NCBI RefSeq assembly: GCF_002287375.1
Contig: NZ_NPOA01000008.1
Span: 141,773-205,772 of the forward strand
DNA length: 64,000 nt
Direction of reading: 5' to 3'
Source: Virgibacillus profundi
GTDB taxonomy: Bacteria > Bacillota > Bacilli > Bacillales > Amphibacillaceae
In this document: positions 35,136-43,689 of the stretch, one piece after another
Position numbering within the stretch: the first letter of the stretch is position 1
Layout of the letters: each line of letters opens with the position of its first letter
The notes under the pieces: model-generated
What the model saw: the letters and a program-made list of their open reading frames with translations, nothing else
Database searches by the model: none
Told to the model about the DNA's origin: nothing
Made by a program: the position numbers and the translations under genes

Positions 35136-36365
35136 CTAGTCCTTTAAAAGCTCAGCTAGCAACATTTGCTGTGCTTCCTGTTTAATTGTCTGTTCTTCTT
35201 CCTTAGTCAGTGGATCAATATATTTTCGTACCTGCTTTTGATGGTATAATTCTTTAATAAAAGGTTGGATTGACGCTTGTTCAAAATGCTGTGCCAGCTC
35301 CCCGATAAAATGTTCGCCTTTGTATATGCTTTGATCGAGACTGGAATTTTTCATCTGTATCGTATATTTAAATATATAGCTCCAATTTTCATGATGAATG
35401 AAGGATTCATTCACCAGTTCAATAATATCTTCCAAATAACTTTCCCGATCCCACTGTTTTAAGGTTGGGCTATCACTTACAAGTGTTAATTGAATTAACT
35501 GTGGTTGTATTTGCGACTGTTGCCCCTTTAACACTGCTTCTATTTTTAATTCAATTTGATGTACCTCCAAACATGCCGATACATCAATTGTTATTGTTTG
35601 AAACTGGATTGCCTGAAGTGGAATAAAGGTCATTTCTGTATTTATTTCCGATAATATGACATGGTAACAGCCTTTTTCACCAATTTCTTTTCGATTACGC
35701 CCCTGAATATTTCCAGGATATACAACCGGCGGATCTTCTTTTAAAATTTCACGTTGATGTATATGTCCCAATGCCCAGTAATCAAAATTTCTGTTGACTA
35801 AATCACTAAGTTGAAACGGTGCATATACATCATGCTGTGTATTGCTCGCAATACTCCCATGCAATAATGCAATATGAAAAGGAATATGATGTTCTGTAAT
35901 TTGATATTCCAGAGCTTTATTTGCTAAAACAGCCCGATTTTCATAACTGAAACCATAGATAGCCGCCATTTGTTTTTCATCTGTTATGTATGTAAATTGG
36001 CTTATCTTTTCGTCAGGAAAAATAAATACATTATCCGGATAGGTAACCGGGTGGATATTTCCTTTAATATAATCGTGATTCCCATAGGATAAATAAACAT
36101 TAATATGATATTCTTTTAATGATTCAAATGCGTGACGTAAACGAATCTGCGCCTTTAAACTTTGCTTTTCATTATCAAATAAATCCCCTGAAATAAGTAC
36201 AAAGTCCACTTTTTTGGCTATCGCTGTTTTTACCAGCCGGTCAAGAGCAGTGAATGTACTTTCACGGATATCCTGAAAAATATGTTCCGGAAGATTTGCC
36301 AATCCTTTAAATGGACTATCCAAATGCAAATCAGCTGCATGAATAAATGAAATTTGATTTTCCAT
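35136..36365 (-). CDS. yhaO: DNA repair exonuclease YhaO (Mre11/SbcD-like)
   Basis: This calcineurin-like phosphoesterase has 409 residues from the preferred start (MENQISFIHAADLHLD, preceded by GGGGTGAT). Di-metal motifs are ADLHLD, SGDLFD, GNHD, and the later LLHGS and ALGHIHQRE. It pairs with YhaN like SbcD/Mre11 with SbcC/Rad50. The frame extends 17 codons further upstream, but that would swallow the ribosome-binding site. Divergent upstream sequence separates it from the ECF sigma gene. Confidence 0.94.
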   Translation of the reverse strand: MENQISFIHAADLHLDSPFKGLANLPEHIFQDIRESTFTALDRLVKTAIAKKVDFVLISGDLFDNEKQSLKAQIRLRHAFESLKEYHINVYLSYGNHDYIKGNIHPVTYPDNVFIFPDEKISQFTYITDEKQMAAIYGFSYENRAVLANKALEYQITEHHIPFHIALLHGSIASNTQHDVYAPFQLSDLVNRNFDYWALGHIHQREILKEDPPVVYPGNIQGRNRKEIGEKGCYHVILSEINTEMTFIPLQAIQFQTITIDVSACLEVHQIELKIEAVLKGQQSQIQPQLIQLTLVSDSPTLKQWDRESYLEDIIELVNESFIHHENWSYIFKYTIQMKNSSLDQSIYKGEHFIGELAQHFEQASIQPFIKELYHQKQVRKYIDPLTKEEEQTIKQEAQQMLLAELLKD

Positions 36366-36561
36366 ATCTATCACCCCACTCAACCCTATTTTAGCAAACA
36401 GACTTACAGAATGCACGTTCTATAGATTTTTAAAATAGAATACATAGAAATTGAGCATTATTTCCGATGTTCCGTTATCTTGTATATAATGCTTATTTTT
36501 TTACTTAGCAGTTGGTTTAAACATCTGGCAGTTATGAGTTAAAAATAATACGAAAGAAACT

Positions 36562-36588
36562 TGAAACTATTTTAGTTAGACTATCGTC
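36562..36588 (+). promoter_or_regulatory. ECF-type promoter of the sigma/LCP-like pair
   Basis: TGAAAC (36562-36567) and CGTC (36585-36588) are separated by 17 bases, close to the TGAAAC-N16/17-CGTC pattern read by SigM/SigW-type factors. It lies 43 bases before the sigma gene start, implying autoregulation. Confidence 0.7.
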
Positions 36589-36631
36589 AAACTGGCAAAT
36601 CACAATAACAAATTGGAAAAGAGGGGGAGTT

Positions 36632-37156
36632 ATGGACAAAGAAAGGAAAGAAGATATATTAGAAGAAATTATGATAGAACATGGAAGTGATTTAGTTAGA
36701 CTTGCATTCAATTACGTCAAGGACAAAGAAACTGCTAAAGATATGGTTCAGAACACCTTTATCAAATGCTATGAAAACTTAGATAAATTCCGCTATGATT
36801 CTACGATAAAAACGTGGCTATACAGAATTACAATCAATCAGTGCAAGGATTATTTAAAAAGTTGGCATTACAGGAAAGTGCAGACTAAAGATGTTTTGGC
36901 TAGTACTGTTAAATCCATTTTACCTTTAACAGAAGATAAAGTAATAAATGAATCAGAATCTAAAGAAATGAAAGATATTATATTTTCCTTGCCCAAAAAT
37001 TACAGAGAAGTTATTTATTTATATTATTACAAGTCCTTAACGATCATTGAAATTGCAGAAGTTACAGATCTGAATCTAAATACGGTTAAAACAAGGCTTA
37101 GGAGAGCAAAACAAAGACTGAAAATATTACTTGAGGAGGCTGATATTTATGGATAA
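36632..37156 (+). CDS. ECF-family sigma factor
   Basis: This 174-residue extracytoplasmic-function sigma factor has region 2 (about residues 14-80: DLVRLAFNYVKDKETAKDMVQNTF is its core, with the -10-binding RITINQCKDYL segment) and region 4 (about 110-168: LPKNYREVIYLYYYKSLTIIEIAEVTDLNLNTVKTRLRRAK). It overlaps the next gene by 8 bases; that gene encodes a membrane protein likely to hold the sigma factor inactive. An ECF-type promoter upstream suggests it transcribes its own operon. It interrupts the yhaO-yhaP order of B. subtilis. Which ECF subgroup it belongs to cannot be decided here. Confidence 0.93.
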   Translation: MDKERKEDILEEIMIEHGSDLVRLAFNYVKDKETAKDMVQNTFIKCYENLDKFRYDSTIKTWLYRITINQCKDYLKSWHYRKVQTKDVLASTVKSILPLTEDKVINESESKEMKDIIFSLPKNYREVIYLYYYKSLTIIEIAEVTDLNLNTVKTRLRRAKQRLKILLEEADIYG

Positions 37157-38024
37157 CAAGTTTAATAAGCAAAATTCTTCGTTTTTAGATGATGATGATT
37201 TAACTTTTACTAAAGAGGACAGGACAGAAACCTTTAAAAAAATTCAAGAAAATAATAATAAAAAACAAAACAATACTTTTTTCCTTATTGGCAAACGTTA
37301 TGTTGCTCCCATATTAGGTACTGTAATGGTGTTAATTCTAGCAGTTGGCTTACTTTTACCGAACCTATATTCAGGCAGTGAAATAAGTCAGGATAATCCA
37401 GATAAACAACAAGCATCTCAACAAGAAGGTATATCTTTTTCAGCCTTACTATTAGGTGAAGAATCTTATGATATTAATAACAGAAGCACGATTAATATTT
37501 TATTGACTTATAACAGTGGTGACAACAGTATGAAATTAGTACCGATTCCTCGTGATACGCTTGTTAAAATATTTAATTCAGACGGAGAAGGGATTCGTGA
37601 GGATAAGTTGACACATGCATCTGCTTTAAATTCAACCCCTGAACCAGTAGTGACAACAGTATCAAATCTTTTTGATATTTCTATTGATTATTATTCAGTA
37701 ATTCCGGAAGAAGATATATACACAGAATTAGGAATTAGTAAAGATGAAGCTAGGGATAATCGTTATACAATAAACGAAATTGGAGACTTTATAAAAGAAC
37801 GTTTATCTTTTTCACAAATTAAAAAACTACTAGAAGAAAGTGATACTAATATTCCAAGTGATATGTTGAATCAAATGAAGAACAATAACTCGGAATCCAT
37901 TCAGGTGATTGATATGGAAAAAGGGGTAACAGAAACAATTAACGGTATCTATTACTGGAAGGTTAATCAAAACCTATTAGAAAAGACCTCAACTACTTTA
38001 AAGCAGCATTTGAATGGAGAATAG
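37149..38024 (+). CDS. Probable anti-sigma factor with a partial LCP-like outer domain
   Basis: This 291-residue protein has a polar cytoplasmic N terminus (about residues 1-50), one membrane segment (about 53-72) and an outer part. Residues about 97-185 resemble the start of a LytR-CpsA-Psr domain: FSALLLGEES, STINILLTYN, LVPIPRDTLV (the Arg-Asp of the phosphate site, 135-136), KLTHASALN and ISIDYYSVI. The usual DFDGFVKLVD-like continuation is missing and is replaced by an unrelated acidic tail. The first-pocket Asp of the family is also absent. Overlap with the sigma gene points to an anti-sigma role; polyprenyl-phosphate sensing is my inference. The ATG follows GAGGAGG. Confidence 0.75.
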   Translation: MDNKFNKQNSSFLDDDDLTFTKEDRTETFKKIQENNNKKQNNTFFLIGKRYVAPILGTVMVLILAVGLLLPNLYSGSEISQDNPDKQQASQQEGISFSALLLGEESYDINNRSTINILLTYNSGDNSMKLVPIPRDTLVKIFNSDGEGIREDKLTHASALNSTPEPVVTTVSNLFDISIDYYSVIPEEDIYTELGISKDEARDNRYTINEIGDFIKERLSFSQIKKLLEESDTNIPSDMLNQMKNNNSESIQVIDMEKGVTETINGIYYWKVNQNLLEKTSTTLKQHLNGE

Positions 38025-38071
38025 TAAGATGAATCTCCACAAATTGCAGATATACAACATTATGGGTAAAT

Positions 38072-38106
38072 AAAAAACGCTTGGATCTGACCCAAGCGTT
38101 TTTTTA
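38072..38106. terminator. Bidirectional terminator between the sigma operon and yhaP
   Basis: AAAACGCTTGG pairs perfectly with CCAAGCGTTTT; A's precede and T's follow, so it serves both convergent units. Confidence 0.9.
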
Positions 38107-38113
38107 CATAATA

Positions 38114-39364
38114 CTATTTATCCTTTTTCGATAATGCCATTGCTTTTTTCAAATCCTTAAAGGAGCTTGAACGTCCATACATCAGAACGCCGCCTTTATA
38201 TACTCTTGCACCAATAATGGCCAAAAGAATAATTGTTGCGATCATGATACCAATGGATAACGCAATCTCCCAAATGGGAACATCAAGCATTCCGACACGC
38301 AGGAACATTACCATTGGTGTGAAAAATGGAATATAGGAGCTTACCACAACTAGTGTTGAGTCCGGCATTCCAATACCAAACATTGCGATGAAAAAGGCAA
38401 TAAGTATTAAGAATATCATCGGCATAATCATCTGCTGTGCGTCTTCCACTCTGCTTACAAGTGATCCAAGCATTGCAGCAAGTGTTGCATATAGTAAATA
38501 TCCCAGGATGAAAAAGATGATTGCAAAAATATAAATGGATGGTGATGTGTCTTGGATTCCAAAGATTTCAAAGAATCCACCGGTTAACTCATCCTGTTTT
38601 GTTGTAATGAAATAGTAGCCAACCCCAACAAATAAAGTGACCTGAGTTAATCCTAGTAATGCGATACCAAAAATCTTTGCAAACATATGTGTAACCGGTG
38701 AGGCACTGGACACTAATATTTCCATTACCCGTGATGATTTCTCATTTGCTATTTCCATGGCTATCATCTGACCATACATCATAACAGTCATATACAATAG
38801 AAAAAGCATGACATAAACAATGCCTCTCGCCTGGCTGAGTTCTTCCTGAGATTTCGCTGCCTCATCCAAGGCAGTGGTCTCGAAAGTAACCGGTGCATAA
38901 ATATCGGCCAGAGCCGCTTCATCAACCCCTGCCTGCTGTGTTGCTATTGCTACCTTTAATTGCTGCAACTGCTGTGATAGCAGCTGCTGATTGCTGCTGT
39001 CTGAGATTGTATTGGCATAATAGGAAGCTTCCGGCAATTGACTTTCATTCGTCGATAATACAATAAGCGCCTTATAGTCTTCTTCCTGAACTGCTGCTTT
39101 TCCCTCTTCCTCTGTTCCATCATAAGCGACTATTTCCATCTCTTCATTTACACCTTCAACACTTTGCTTATAGGTTTCAAACAACTCATTTGATTCATCA
39201 ATAACAGCAATTTTATCTTCACCATCATCAAATGCTTCAATAATTGTCTGGAAATTTGCAAGCCCAACAATAAATACCAGGGTGATGATCGTACTAATGA
39301 GAAATGATTTTGTTTTAAGACGTGTCATGTAGGTATGTGACAGCATAATCCAAAACTTATTCAT
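38114..39364 (-). CDS. yhaP: ABC exporter permease YhaP (NatB-like)
   Basis: This 416-residue ABC-2 type permease has one N-terminal membrane segment (about residues 21-41), a large external domain of about 140 residues, and five to six C-terminal segments, as in NatB/YhaP. The chosen ATG follows AGGTG and overlaps the end of yhaQ by eight bases; a GTG three codons upstream lies in the ribosome-binding site. With YhaQ it forms an exporter, by analogy perhaps of sodium or of a toxic compound. The substrate is unproven. Confidence 0.9.
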   Translation of the reverse strand: MNKFWIMLSHTYMTRLKTKSFLISTIITLVFIVGLANFQTIIEAFDDGEDKIAVIDESNELFETYKQSVEGVNEEMEIVAYDGTEEEGKAAVQEEDYKALIVLSTNESQLPEASYYANTISDSSNQQLLSQQLQQLKVAIATQQAGVDEAALADIYAPVTFETTALDEAAKSQEELSQARGIVYVMLFLLYMTVMMYGQMIAMEIANEKSSRVMEILVSSASPVTHMFAKIFGIALLGLTQVTLFVGVGYYFITTKQDELTGGFFEIFGIQDTSPSIYIFAIIFFILGYLLYATLAAMLGSLVSRVEDAQQMIMPMIFLILIAFFIAMFGIGMPDSTLVVVSSYIPFFTPMVMFLRVGMLDVPIWEIALSIGIMIATIILLAIIGARVYKGGVLMYGRSSSFKDLKKAMALSKKDK

Positions 39365-40256
39365 AGGAGGCACCTACTTTCTCGATAAAGATATCATTTA
39401 ATGATGGCTCTTCCAGATCAAATTTACGAATAAACCCTTTTCCTGGCAATGCTGTAAATATATCCTGAGAAACTGCTTCATTTTCAATCTGAAGCTCACA
39501 GCCTTCCATAACCTTTTTATAGCGTATAACACCAGGGTATTCTTTTAAAAATTCCAATGGAAAATCTGCATGGATAACAAGATTTTTCTTCCCAAAGGAT
39601 TGTTTAATATCACGTAATGGGCCTTGAACAACTGGGTTCCCTTTATGTAATATGCATAAATGCTTACATAATTCCTCTACATGATCCATCTGATGTGAGG
39701 AAAATACGATGGAAGTACCCTGCTCTTTCAAGTCCACAACAGCCTCTTTCAGCAACTCAACATTAATCGGGTCAAGTCCGGAAAAGGGCTCATCCAAAAT
39801 TAATAATTCCGGTTTATGAATAACAGCTGAAATAAATTGGATTTTTTGCTGATTCCCTTTCGAAAGTTCTTCTACTTTTTTATTCATATATTCAGGTACT
39901 TTAAGTCGTTTAAGCCATGCTTCAAGCTCTACTAAGGCTTCACTTTTTTTCATCCCACGCAATTTTCCCAAATAAACAATTTGATCTTTCACCGTAAGCT
40001 TCGGATACAGCCCTCTTTCTTCAGGTAAATATCCAATTAAATGGCTCTTATCATAATTGATGGTGTCCCCATTCCAGGATATTTCGCCTTCTGTAACATC
40101 CAGCAGACCGAGAATCATCCGGAATGTTGTAGTTTTTCCTGCCCCATTTCCACCTAAAAATCCGAACATTTCCTGTGTCGGTATTTCAAGTGAAAGATGA
40201 TCAACAGCAGTGTGCTGTCCAAATCGTTTCGTAACGTCTTTTAAAAGTAATGTCAA
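39357..40256 (-). CDS. yhaQ: ABC exporter ATPase YhaQ (NatA-like)
   Basis: This 299-residue ATPase has Walker A GGNGAGKTT (about residues 35-43), signature LSKGNQQKIQ, Walker B LLILDEPFSGLDP and switch SSHQMDHVEELC, plus the C-terminal domain typical of NatA-like exporters (DUF4162-like). The start is TTG, eight bases after AGAGGGG. It overlaps yhaP by eight bases. Upstream is a small XRE regulator/membrane protein pair on the same strand, which may sit in the same transcript. Confidence 0.92.
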   Translation of the reverse strand: MTLLLKDVTKRFGQHTAVDHLSLEIPTQEMFGFLGGNGAGKTTTFRMILGLLDVTEGEISWNGDTINYDKSHLIGYLPEERGLYPKLTVKDQIVYLGKLRGMKKSEALVELEAWLKRLKVPEYMNKKVEELSKGNQQKIQFISAVIHKPELLILDEPFSGLDPINVELLKEAVVDLKEQGTSIVFSSHQMDHVEELCKHLCILHKGNPVVQGPLRDIKQSFGKKNLVIHADFPLEFLKEYPGVIRYKKVMEGCELQIENEAVSQDIFTALPGKGFIRKFDLEEPSLNDIFIEKVGASYE

Positions 40257-40313
40257 TTTTCATTCCCCTCTCCTCCATGTAATACGTTCAAAATAGATGA
40301 GTGTTTCATTTTT

Positions 40314-40643
40314 TTAATTATAATCTTCTTCTTTTGCTGAAATATAAAAACTTGTAATGATTGCAGTTAAATTATGAAATACAAAAAGAGCTGTAAGCAG
40401 GAAAAAACTGAATGATATTCCATCAAAAATAATTACTGGAAACCAGGCGATAAAGTATACAACCTGCATCACGTCCCATGATCTTGCCTTGAATCTGTTG
40501 GTTTTCTGCTGATAACGCTCATCAAACAAATTCTTCTTTTTCCCAATACGACGATTAATTAAAAATGTAATGATCAAGACAATTCCTGCAGCTATTGGAC
40601 CCAATAACCCAGCCCAGTTTTCTAAAAACCCTTCACTCAATAT
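40314..40643 (-). CDS. Small membrane protein paired with an XRE regulator
   Basis: This protein of about 109 residues has three hydrophobic segments (about residues 13-31, 60-77 and 80-100) around the conserved-looking charged stretch RIGKKKNLFDERYQQKTNRFKA split between helices. It resembles small DUF2178-type membrane proteins that often follow XRE regulators, but I cannot assign it firmly. The start is uncertain: a TTG nine bases after AAGGAG overlaps the stop of the regulator gene, giving translational coupling. Function is unknown. Confidence 0.7.
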   Translation of the reverse strand: MLSEGFLENWAGLLGPIAAGIVLIITFLINRRIGKKKNLFDERYQQKTNRFKARSWDVMQVVYFIAWFPVIIFDGISFSFFLLTALFVFHNLTAIITSFYISAKEEDYN

Positions 40644-40842
40644 TCTCATCTCCTTCAAAAATAAATAATTCTTCTATTGCACATTCAAAAACCTGAGAAA
40701 GTTTATGTGCCAGAATCAATGAAGGCTTATATTTACCTTTCTCAAGTGAAATAATTGTCTGCCTTGAAACTTTTAATCGATGCGATAATTCTTCCTGCGT
40801 AATATTCATTGCTGTTCGCTTTTCCCGAATTAACGTTTTCAT
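40633..40842 (-). CDS. Small XRE-family DNA-binding protein
   Basis: This 69-residue protein is almost entirely a Cro/C1-type helix-turn-helix (MNITQEELSHRLKVSRQTI, then KYKPSLILAHKLSQVF), of the YgzD/plasmid-maintenance-regulator type that often controls a neighbouring membrane protein. It overlaps the downstream membrane protein gene. A conserved inverted repeat upstream (40878-40923) is a candidate autoregulatory operator. Together with yhaQP it may form an inducible export locus. Confidence 0.9.
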   Translation of the reverse strand: MKTLIREKRTAMNITQEELSHRLKVSRQTIISLEKGKYKPSLILAHKLSQVFECAIEELFIFEGDENIE

Positions 40843-40877
40843 ATTATCTCCTACACTTCATAGTTAAGTTGACTTTA

Positions 40878-40923
40878 CGTACAGTCTACTTTACATCAAC
40901 CTGAATGTCAAGTGGACTGTACG
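40878..40923. promoter_or_regulatory. Inverted repeat upstream of the XRE gene, candidate operator
   Basis: CGTACAGTCTACTT (40878-40891) is mirrored by AAGTGGACTGTACG (40910-40923) with one mismatch, centre spacing about 32 bp (three turns). It lies in the promoter region of the XRE gene and the divergent yhzD. Confidence 0.5.
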
Positions 40924-41009
40924 CAACTTTTTTAGTTATTTTGCAGGATTTTTTTCACTTATCGAGAATATATACTGTAGGCAAGTTTAGGAATTAAGGA
41001 GGAACAATG

Positions 41010-41195
41010 ATGAAAACTTATGCATTAACTGTATTCGCTCAAACTGGCGAAAAATTATTAGACGAATCATTTACTGCAAACAATGATGATGAGGCAAAAG
41101 AAATTGGTAAAGCCCGTTTGGAGGATGAGGGTTACAGTGAACATACCCATCGCTGTGTAACAGCTGATGCAAAACTAATTTTATTCCATAGATAA
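41010..41195 (+). CDS. yhzD: YhzD-like small protein
   Basis: This 61-residue protein of the YhzD family has unknown function. The sequence pattern KTYALTVFAQTGEKLLDESF, then DDEAKEIGKARLEDEGY and the C-terminal HTHRCVTADAKLILFHR fits the family throughout. Of two adjacent ATGs the second is preferred (AGGAGG at seven bases). It lies between the XRE gene and yhaR and has its own terminator. It is probably cytoplasmic. Confidence 0.82.
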   Translation: MKTYALTVFAQTGEKLLDESFTANNDDEAKEIGKARLEDEGYSEHTHRCVTADAKLILFHR

Positions 41196-41196
41196 T

Positions 41197-41235
41197 AAAA
41201 GCGACTTCATTTAATTTTAGATGAAGTCGCTTTTC
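41197..41235. terminator. Bidirectional terminator between yhzD and yhaR
   Basis: AAAAGCGACTTCAT pairs perfectly with ATGAAGTCGCTTTT around a 10-base loop. Confidence 0.9.
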
Positions 41236-41245
41236 TACTTTAGAT

Positions 41246-42016
41246 TTATTTCCCTTTAAATTCGGGTTTTCTTTTTTCTAAAAATGCCCGTACTCCCTCC
41301 TGATGATCTTCTGTATTCCTCAATTCCCACTGTGTTTTCTGTTCTTCTGCTAAATAATATTCCAATGTTTCCTTTTGTTTTGAATGGTACATCATCTTCG
41401 TTTTTAGCATCGCTATCAGCGGAGTGGCTAAAAGTTGCTGTGCTAGTTCAGTGCCTTGTTCCACTACTTGTTTTTCGGTAAGAATATCGACTAATCCCAT
41501 CTTCTTTGCCTCTGGCCCTTGGACTTGTTTCAAGCCCCATGTAAATTGTTTTGCTTTATTTATACCAAGCCGCTCTTTTAAAAAGAAGTGTCCCCCTCCA
41601 TCCGGAGCTAGGCCTATCCCGATGAATAGCATTCCTAATTTTGATTCGTTCTGAGCAATTACAAAGTCTGCTGTTAATGCTATGCTTAATCCCAAACCTG
41701 CCGCAGATCCCTGAATTGCTGAAATTACGATTTTAGGCATCATATATAGTTTTACAGCGATTTTTCCAATTGTTGTCATTACTTCATCAAAATAAGCTTT
41801 GTCTGCGAAGTCAGTCATCATACCAATATCCCCACCTGCACAGAACGCATTTCCTTTTCCAGCTAAAATAACAATTCTGTCATCATTATTTTCAACAGTT
41901 TCCAGTGTCTGCAGCAACTCTTCCAGCATCTCTTTATTTAACGCATTATAACGCTCTGCCCGATTTAAATAAATATAGGATATATTATTTCTACTCTCAA
42001 GTAATACTGTTTTCAT
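41246..42016 (-). CDS. yhaR: Enoyl-CoA hydratase/isomerase YhaR
   Basis: This crotonase-superfamily protein of 256 residues has the oxyanion-hole segments AGKGNAFCAGGDIGMM (about residues 51-66) and SAIQGSAAGLGLSIALTADF (about 99-118), and GIGLAPDGGGHFFL where catalytic glutamates are usual in hydratases. One Glu position appears as Asp (APDGG), as in several PaaG-like members, so the exact reaction is open. It is related to PaaG/PaaB-like proteins. AAAGGAG precedes the ATG. It is in its B. subtilis neighbourhood next to yhaQ and yheA. Confidence 0.88.
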   Translation of the reverse strand: MKTVLLESRNNISYIYLNRAERYNALNKEMLEELLQTLETVENNDDRIVILAGKGNAFCAGGDIGMMTDFADKAYFDEVMTTIGKIAVKLYMMPKIVISAIQGSAAGLGLSIALTADFVIAQNESKLGMLFIGIGLAPDGGGHFFLKERLGINKAKQFTWGLKQVQGPEAKKMGLVDILTEKQVVEQGTELAQQLLATPLIAMLKTKMMYHSKQKETLEYYLAEEQKTQWELRNTEDHQEGVRAFLEKRKPEFKGK

Positions 42017-42109
42017 TTAATAAGTCTCCTTTTATCATTCTATATATAATTTCGATATTTAATAGAAAAACCCTGCAAATAAATGAAAATATTAGGATGG
42101 GAAGCGGAG

Positions 42110-42158
42110 ATATCAGCTCGAAAGTAAGAACATCAGCCCGAAAATAAAAACATCTGCC
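42110..42158. repeat. Short tandem array, three copies at 20 bp pitch
   Basis: ATATCAGCTCGAA, ACATCAGCCCGAA and ACATCTGCC start at 42110, 42130 and 42150. It is the smallest of the word arrays in the window and lies between yhaR and the yheA terminator. Confidence 0.6.
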
Positions 42159-42195
42159 TATTTAAAGAAATTCCCACCATGAATAACCATTTTAA

Positions 42196-42226
42196 ATAAA
42201 AAAAACCACAGCATAAATGCTGCGGG
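42196..42226 (-). terminator. Terminator after yheA
   Basis: On the minus strand CCGCAGCA pairs with TGCTGTGG around TTTA (one G-U), followed by a run of eight T. Confidence 0.85.
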
Positions 42227-42244
42227 AATTTTTATTACGTGTTT

Positions 42245-42604
42245 TTATTCAGTTGGTTCTTCCGGAACACCATAAAGTTCTTCAAGAGGTTTGGTAATAA
42301 TTTGGCTTACATCATTGATTACCAGATTTAATCTTTGTTCCTCTTCCATTAACTTGGAAATGTCCTGATGCTGTTGAACCAGCTCTACTACCTGACGGGC
42401 TTTTTCAACTTCCTCTTCAGTAATTTCCAATCCTTGCATTTGTTTTTCCTGTAATTCCATTTGTGTATCACGGAAATTTTCAAACATTTGCTTAGCAGAC
42501 TCATCATTCATTACTGCTTCATATGCAACTTTTAAATTTTGAAATTCTTCACTTCCACGAATTGCTTTTTCCAAATCATACGCACTATCATAAATATTTG
42601 CCAA
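42245..42604 (-). CDS. yheA: YlbF/YmcA-family protein YheA
   Basis: This 119-residue all-helical protein of the YlbF/YmcA family matches YheA (MANIYDSAYDLEKAIRGSEE start). Relatives YlbF and YmcA form the Y-complex acting on RNase Y; YheA itself is less studied. The long heptad-like helices (about residues 28-75) are visible. The ATG has GAGG upstream. It is located next to yhaR as in B. subtilis, where yheA follows the yha block. Confidence 0.9.
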   Translation of the reverse strand: MANIYDSAYDLEKAIRGSEEFQNLKVAYEAVMNDESAKQMFENFRDTQMELQEKQMQGLEITEEEVEKARQVVELVQQHQDISKLMEEEQRLNLVINDVSQIITKPLEELYGVPEEPTE

Positions 42605-42761
42605 GATGCAACCTCCTCAAATTTCTTTACTAAAAATACTATAACAAACGAAATCCAGTCTGTATACCATTTCAAAAAATGCTATAATACGTGAAATTGG
42701 TTTTTCATTACATAATTCATTGTTATAATGAAAAAAGGCCCTGGAGAAAGAAGGTTTTACT

Positions 42762-43661
42762 ATGCTAAAACACCTACAAAAAGTTTTTTCCTCAATTATT
42801 GTTTATGATGAAAATCAACATAAAAATAATAAATTAACCAATAATTACCAATGGTTTATATCAGATGACAATGAAATTATCGGAATTGATAAAAATGAAT
42901 TAACAGATAAAGATCTATTGCTATTATCTGCTTTTCTTTCACCCCGTAATGTGAGTCTCCCTACACTTACAGAAAAGGAGCATAGATGGGGGAAAATCAT
43001 CGCCGGTGAAAAAGAATTGGAATCAGACATAACATTCAGGTTCGTTTATTTTTCGATCAAAAAAAACCAAATAGACCCAGCTTCATTTAGTGAAGCAGTT
43101 CATGAATTGTTTTCAAAGTCTGTTCCGATATTATGGATAAGTGAACATGTGGGTGTGATTATTGAAGAAAAAACACCTCAAACAGAGGAAGCTATTTCCT
43201 ATGAACAGATAATTGACGTATTAATGAGTGACCTGTATGTTAAATTAAATTTTTTCGTCGGGCCTTTTTTAGAAAACCCTGTAAAAATAAAGCAGCACTA
43301 TACATCATTAATTGAAACTGCTAAACAAGCATTTTTCTATTCAGATAAATCTGTTGTTACCTATGTTGATGCGATCCCTTATATTCTCGTTGATCAAACC
43401 AACACCGAATTCCGTCATGAGATTTCAAATGTAATTCTAAGAGAGTTTGTATCGGATGATGAATTATTGTATACAATTAAAACATTTCTTCACTGTAATT
43501 TAAATATATCCGTAACAGCAAAAGAATTGTATATGCATCGAAATAGTCTGCAATATCGTTTAGATAAATTCCATGAAAAAACAGGCATTGATGTAAGGCA
43601 GTTCAATGAAGCTATGACGGTATATATTGCACTATTGGCAAACATGCACAAAGACGAATAA
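42762..43661 (+). CDS. yxkF: PucR/CdaR-type regulator YxkF
   Basis: This 299-residue transcription factor has a variable N-terminal part and a C-terminal PucR/CdaR-type helix-turn-helix (about residues 240-295: FLHCNLNISVTAKELYMHRN, LQYRLDKFHEKTGIDVRQ). YxkF lies directly next to msmX in B. subtilis, as here, so a role in control of sugar uptake is plausible but unproven. The gene's last 18 bases form the left arm of a perfect terminator stem. The ATG follows GAGAAAGAAGG. Confidence 0.85.
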   Translation: MLKHLQKVFSSIIVYDENQHKNNKLTNNYQWFISDDNEIIGIDKNELTDKDLLLLSAFLSPRNVSLPTLTEKEHRWGKIIAGEKELESDITFRFVYFSIKKNQIDPASFSEAVHELFSKSVPILWISEHVGVIIEEKTPQTEEAISYEQIIDVLMSDLYVKLNFFVGPFLENPVKIKQHYTSLIETAKQAFFYSDKSVVTYVDAIPYILVDQTNTEFRHEISNVILREFVSDDELLYTIKTFLHCNLNISVTAKELYMHRNSLQYRLDKFHEKTGIDVRQFNEAMTVYIALLANMHKDE

Positions 43662-43689
43662 AATCTTTGTGCATGTTTGCCATTTTTTT
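43637..43689 (+). terminator. Terminator overlapping the 3' end of yxkF
   Basis: The last codons of yxkF (GGCAAACATGCACAAAGA) pair perfectly over 18 bp with 43664-43681, the loop includes the stop codon, and seven T follow. It insulates msmX from yxkF. Confidence 0.92.
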
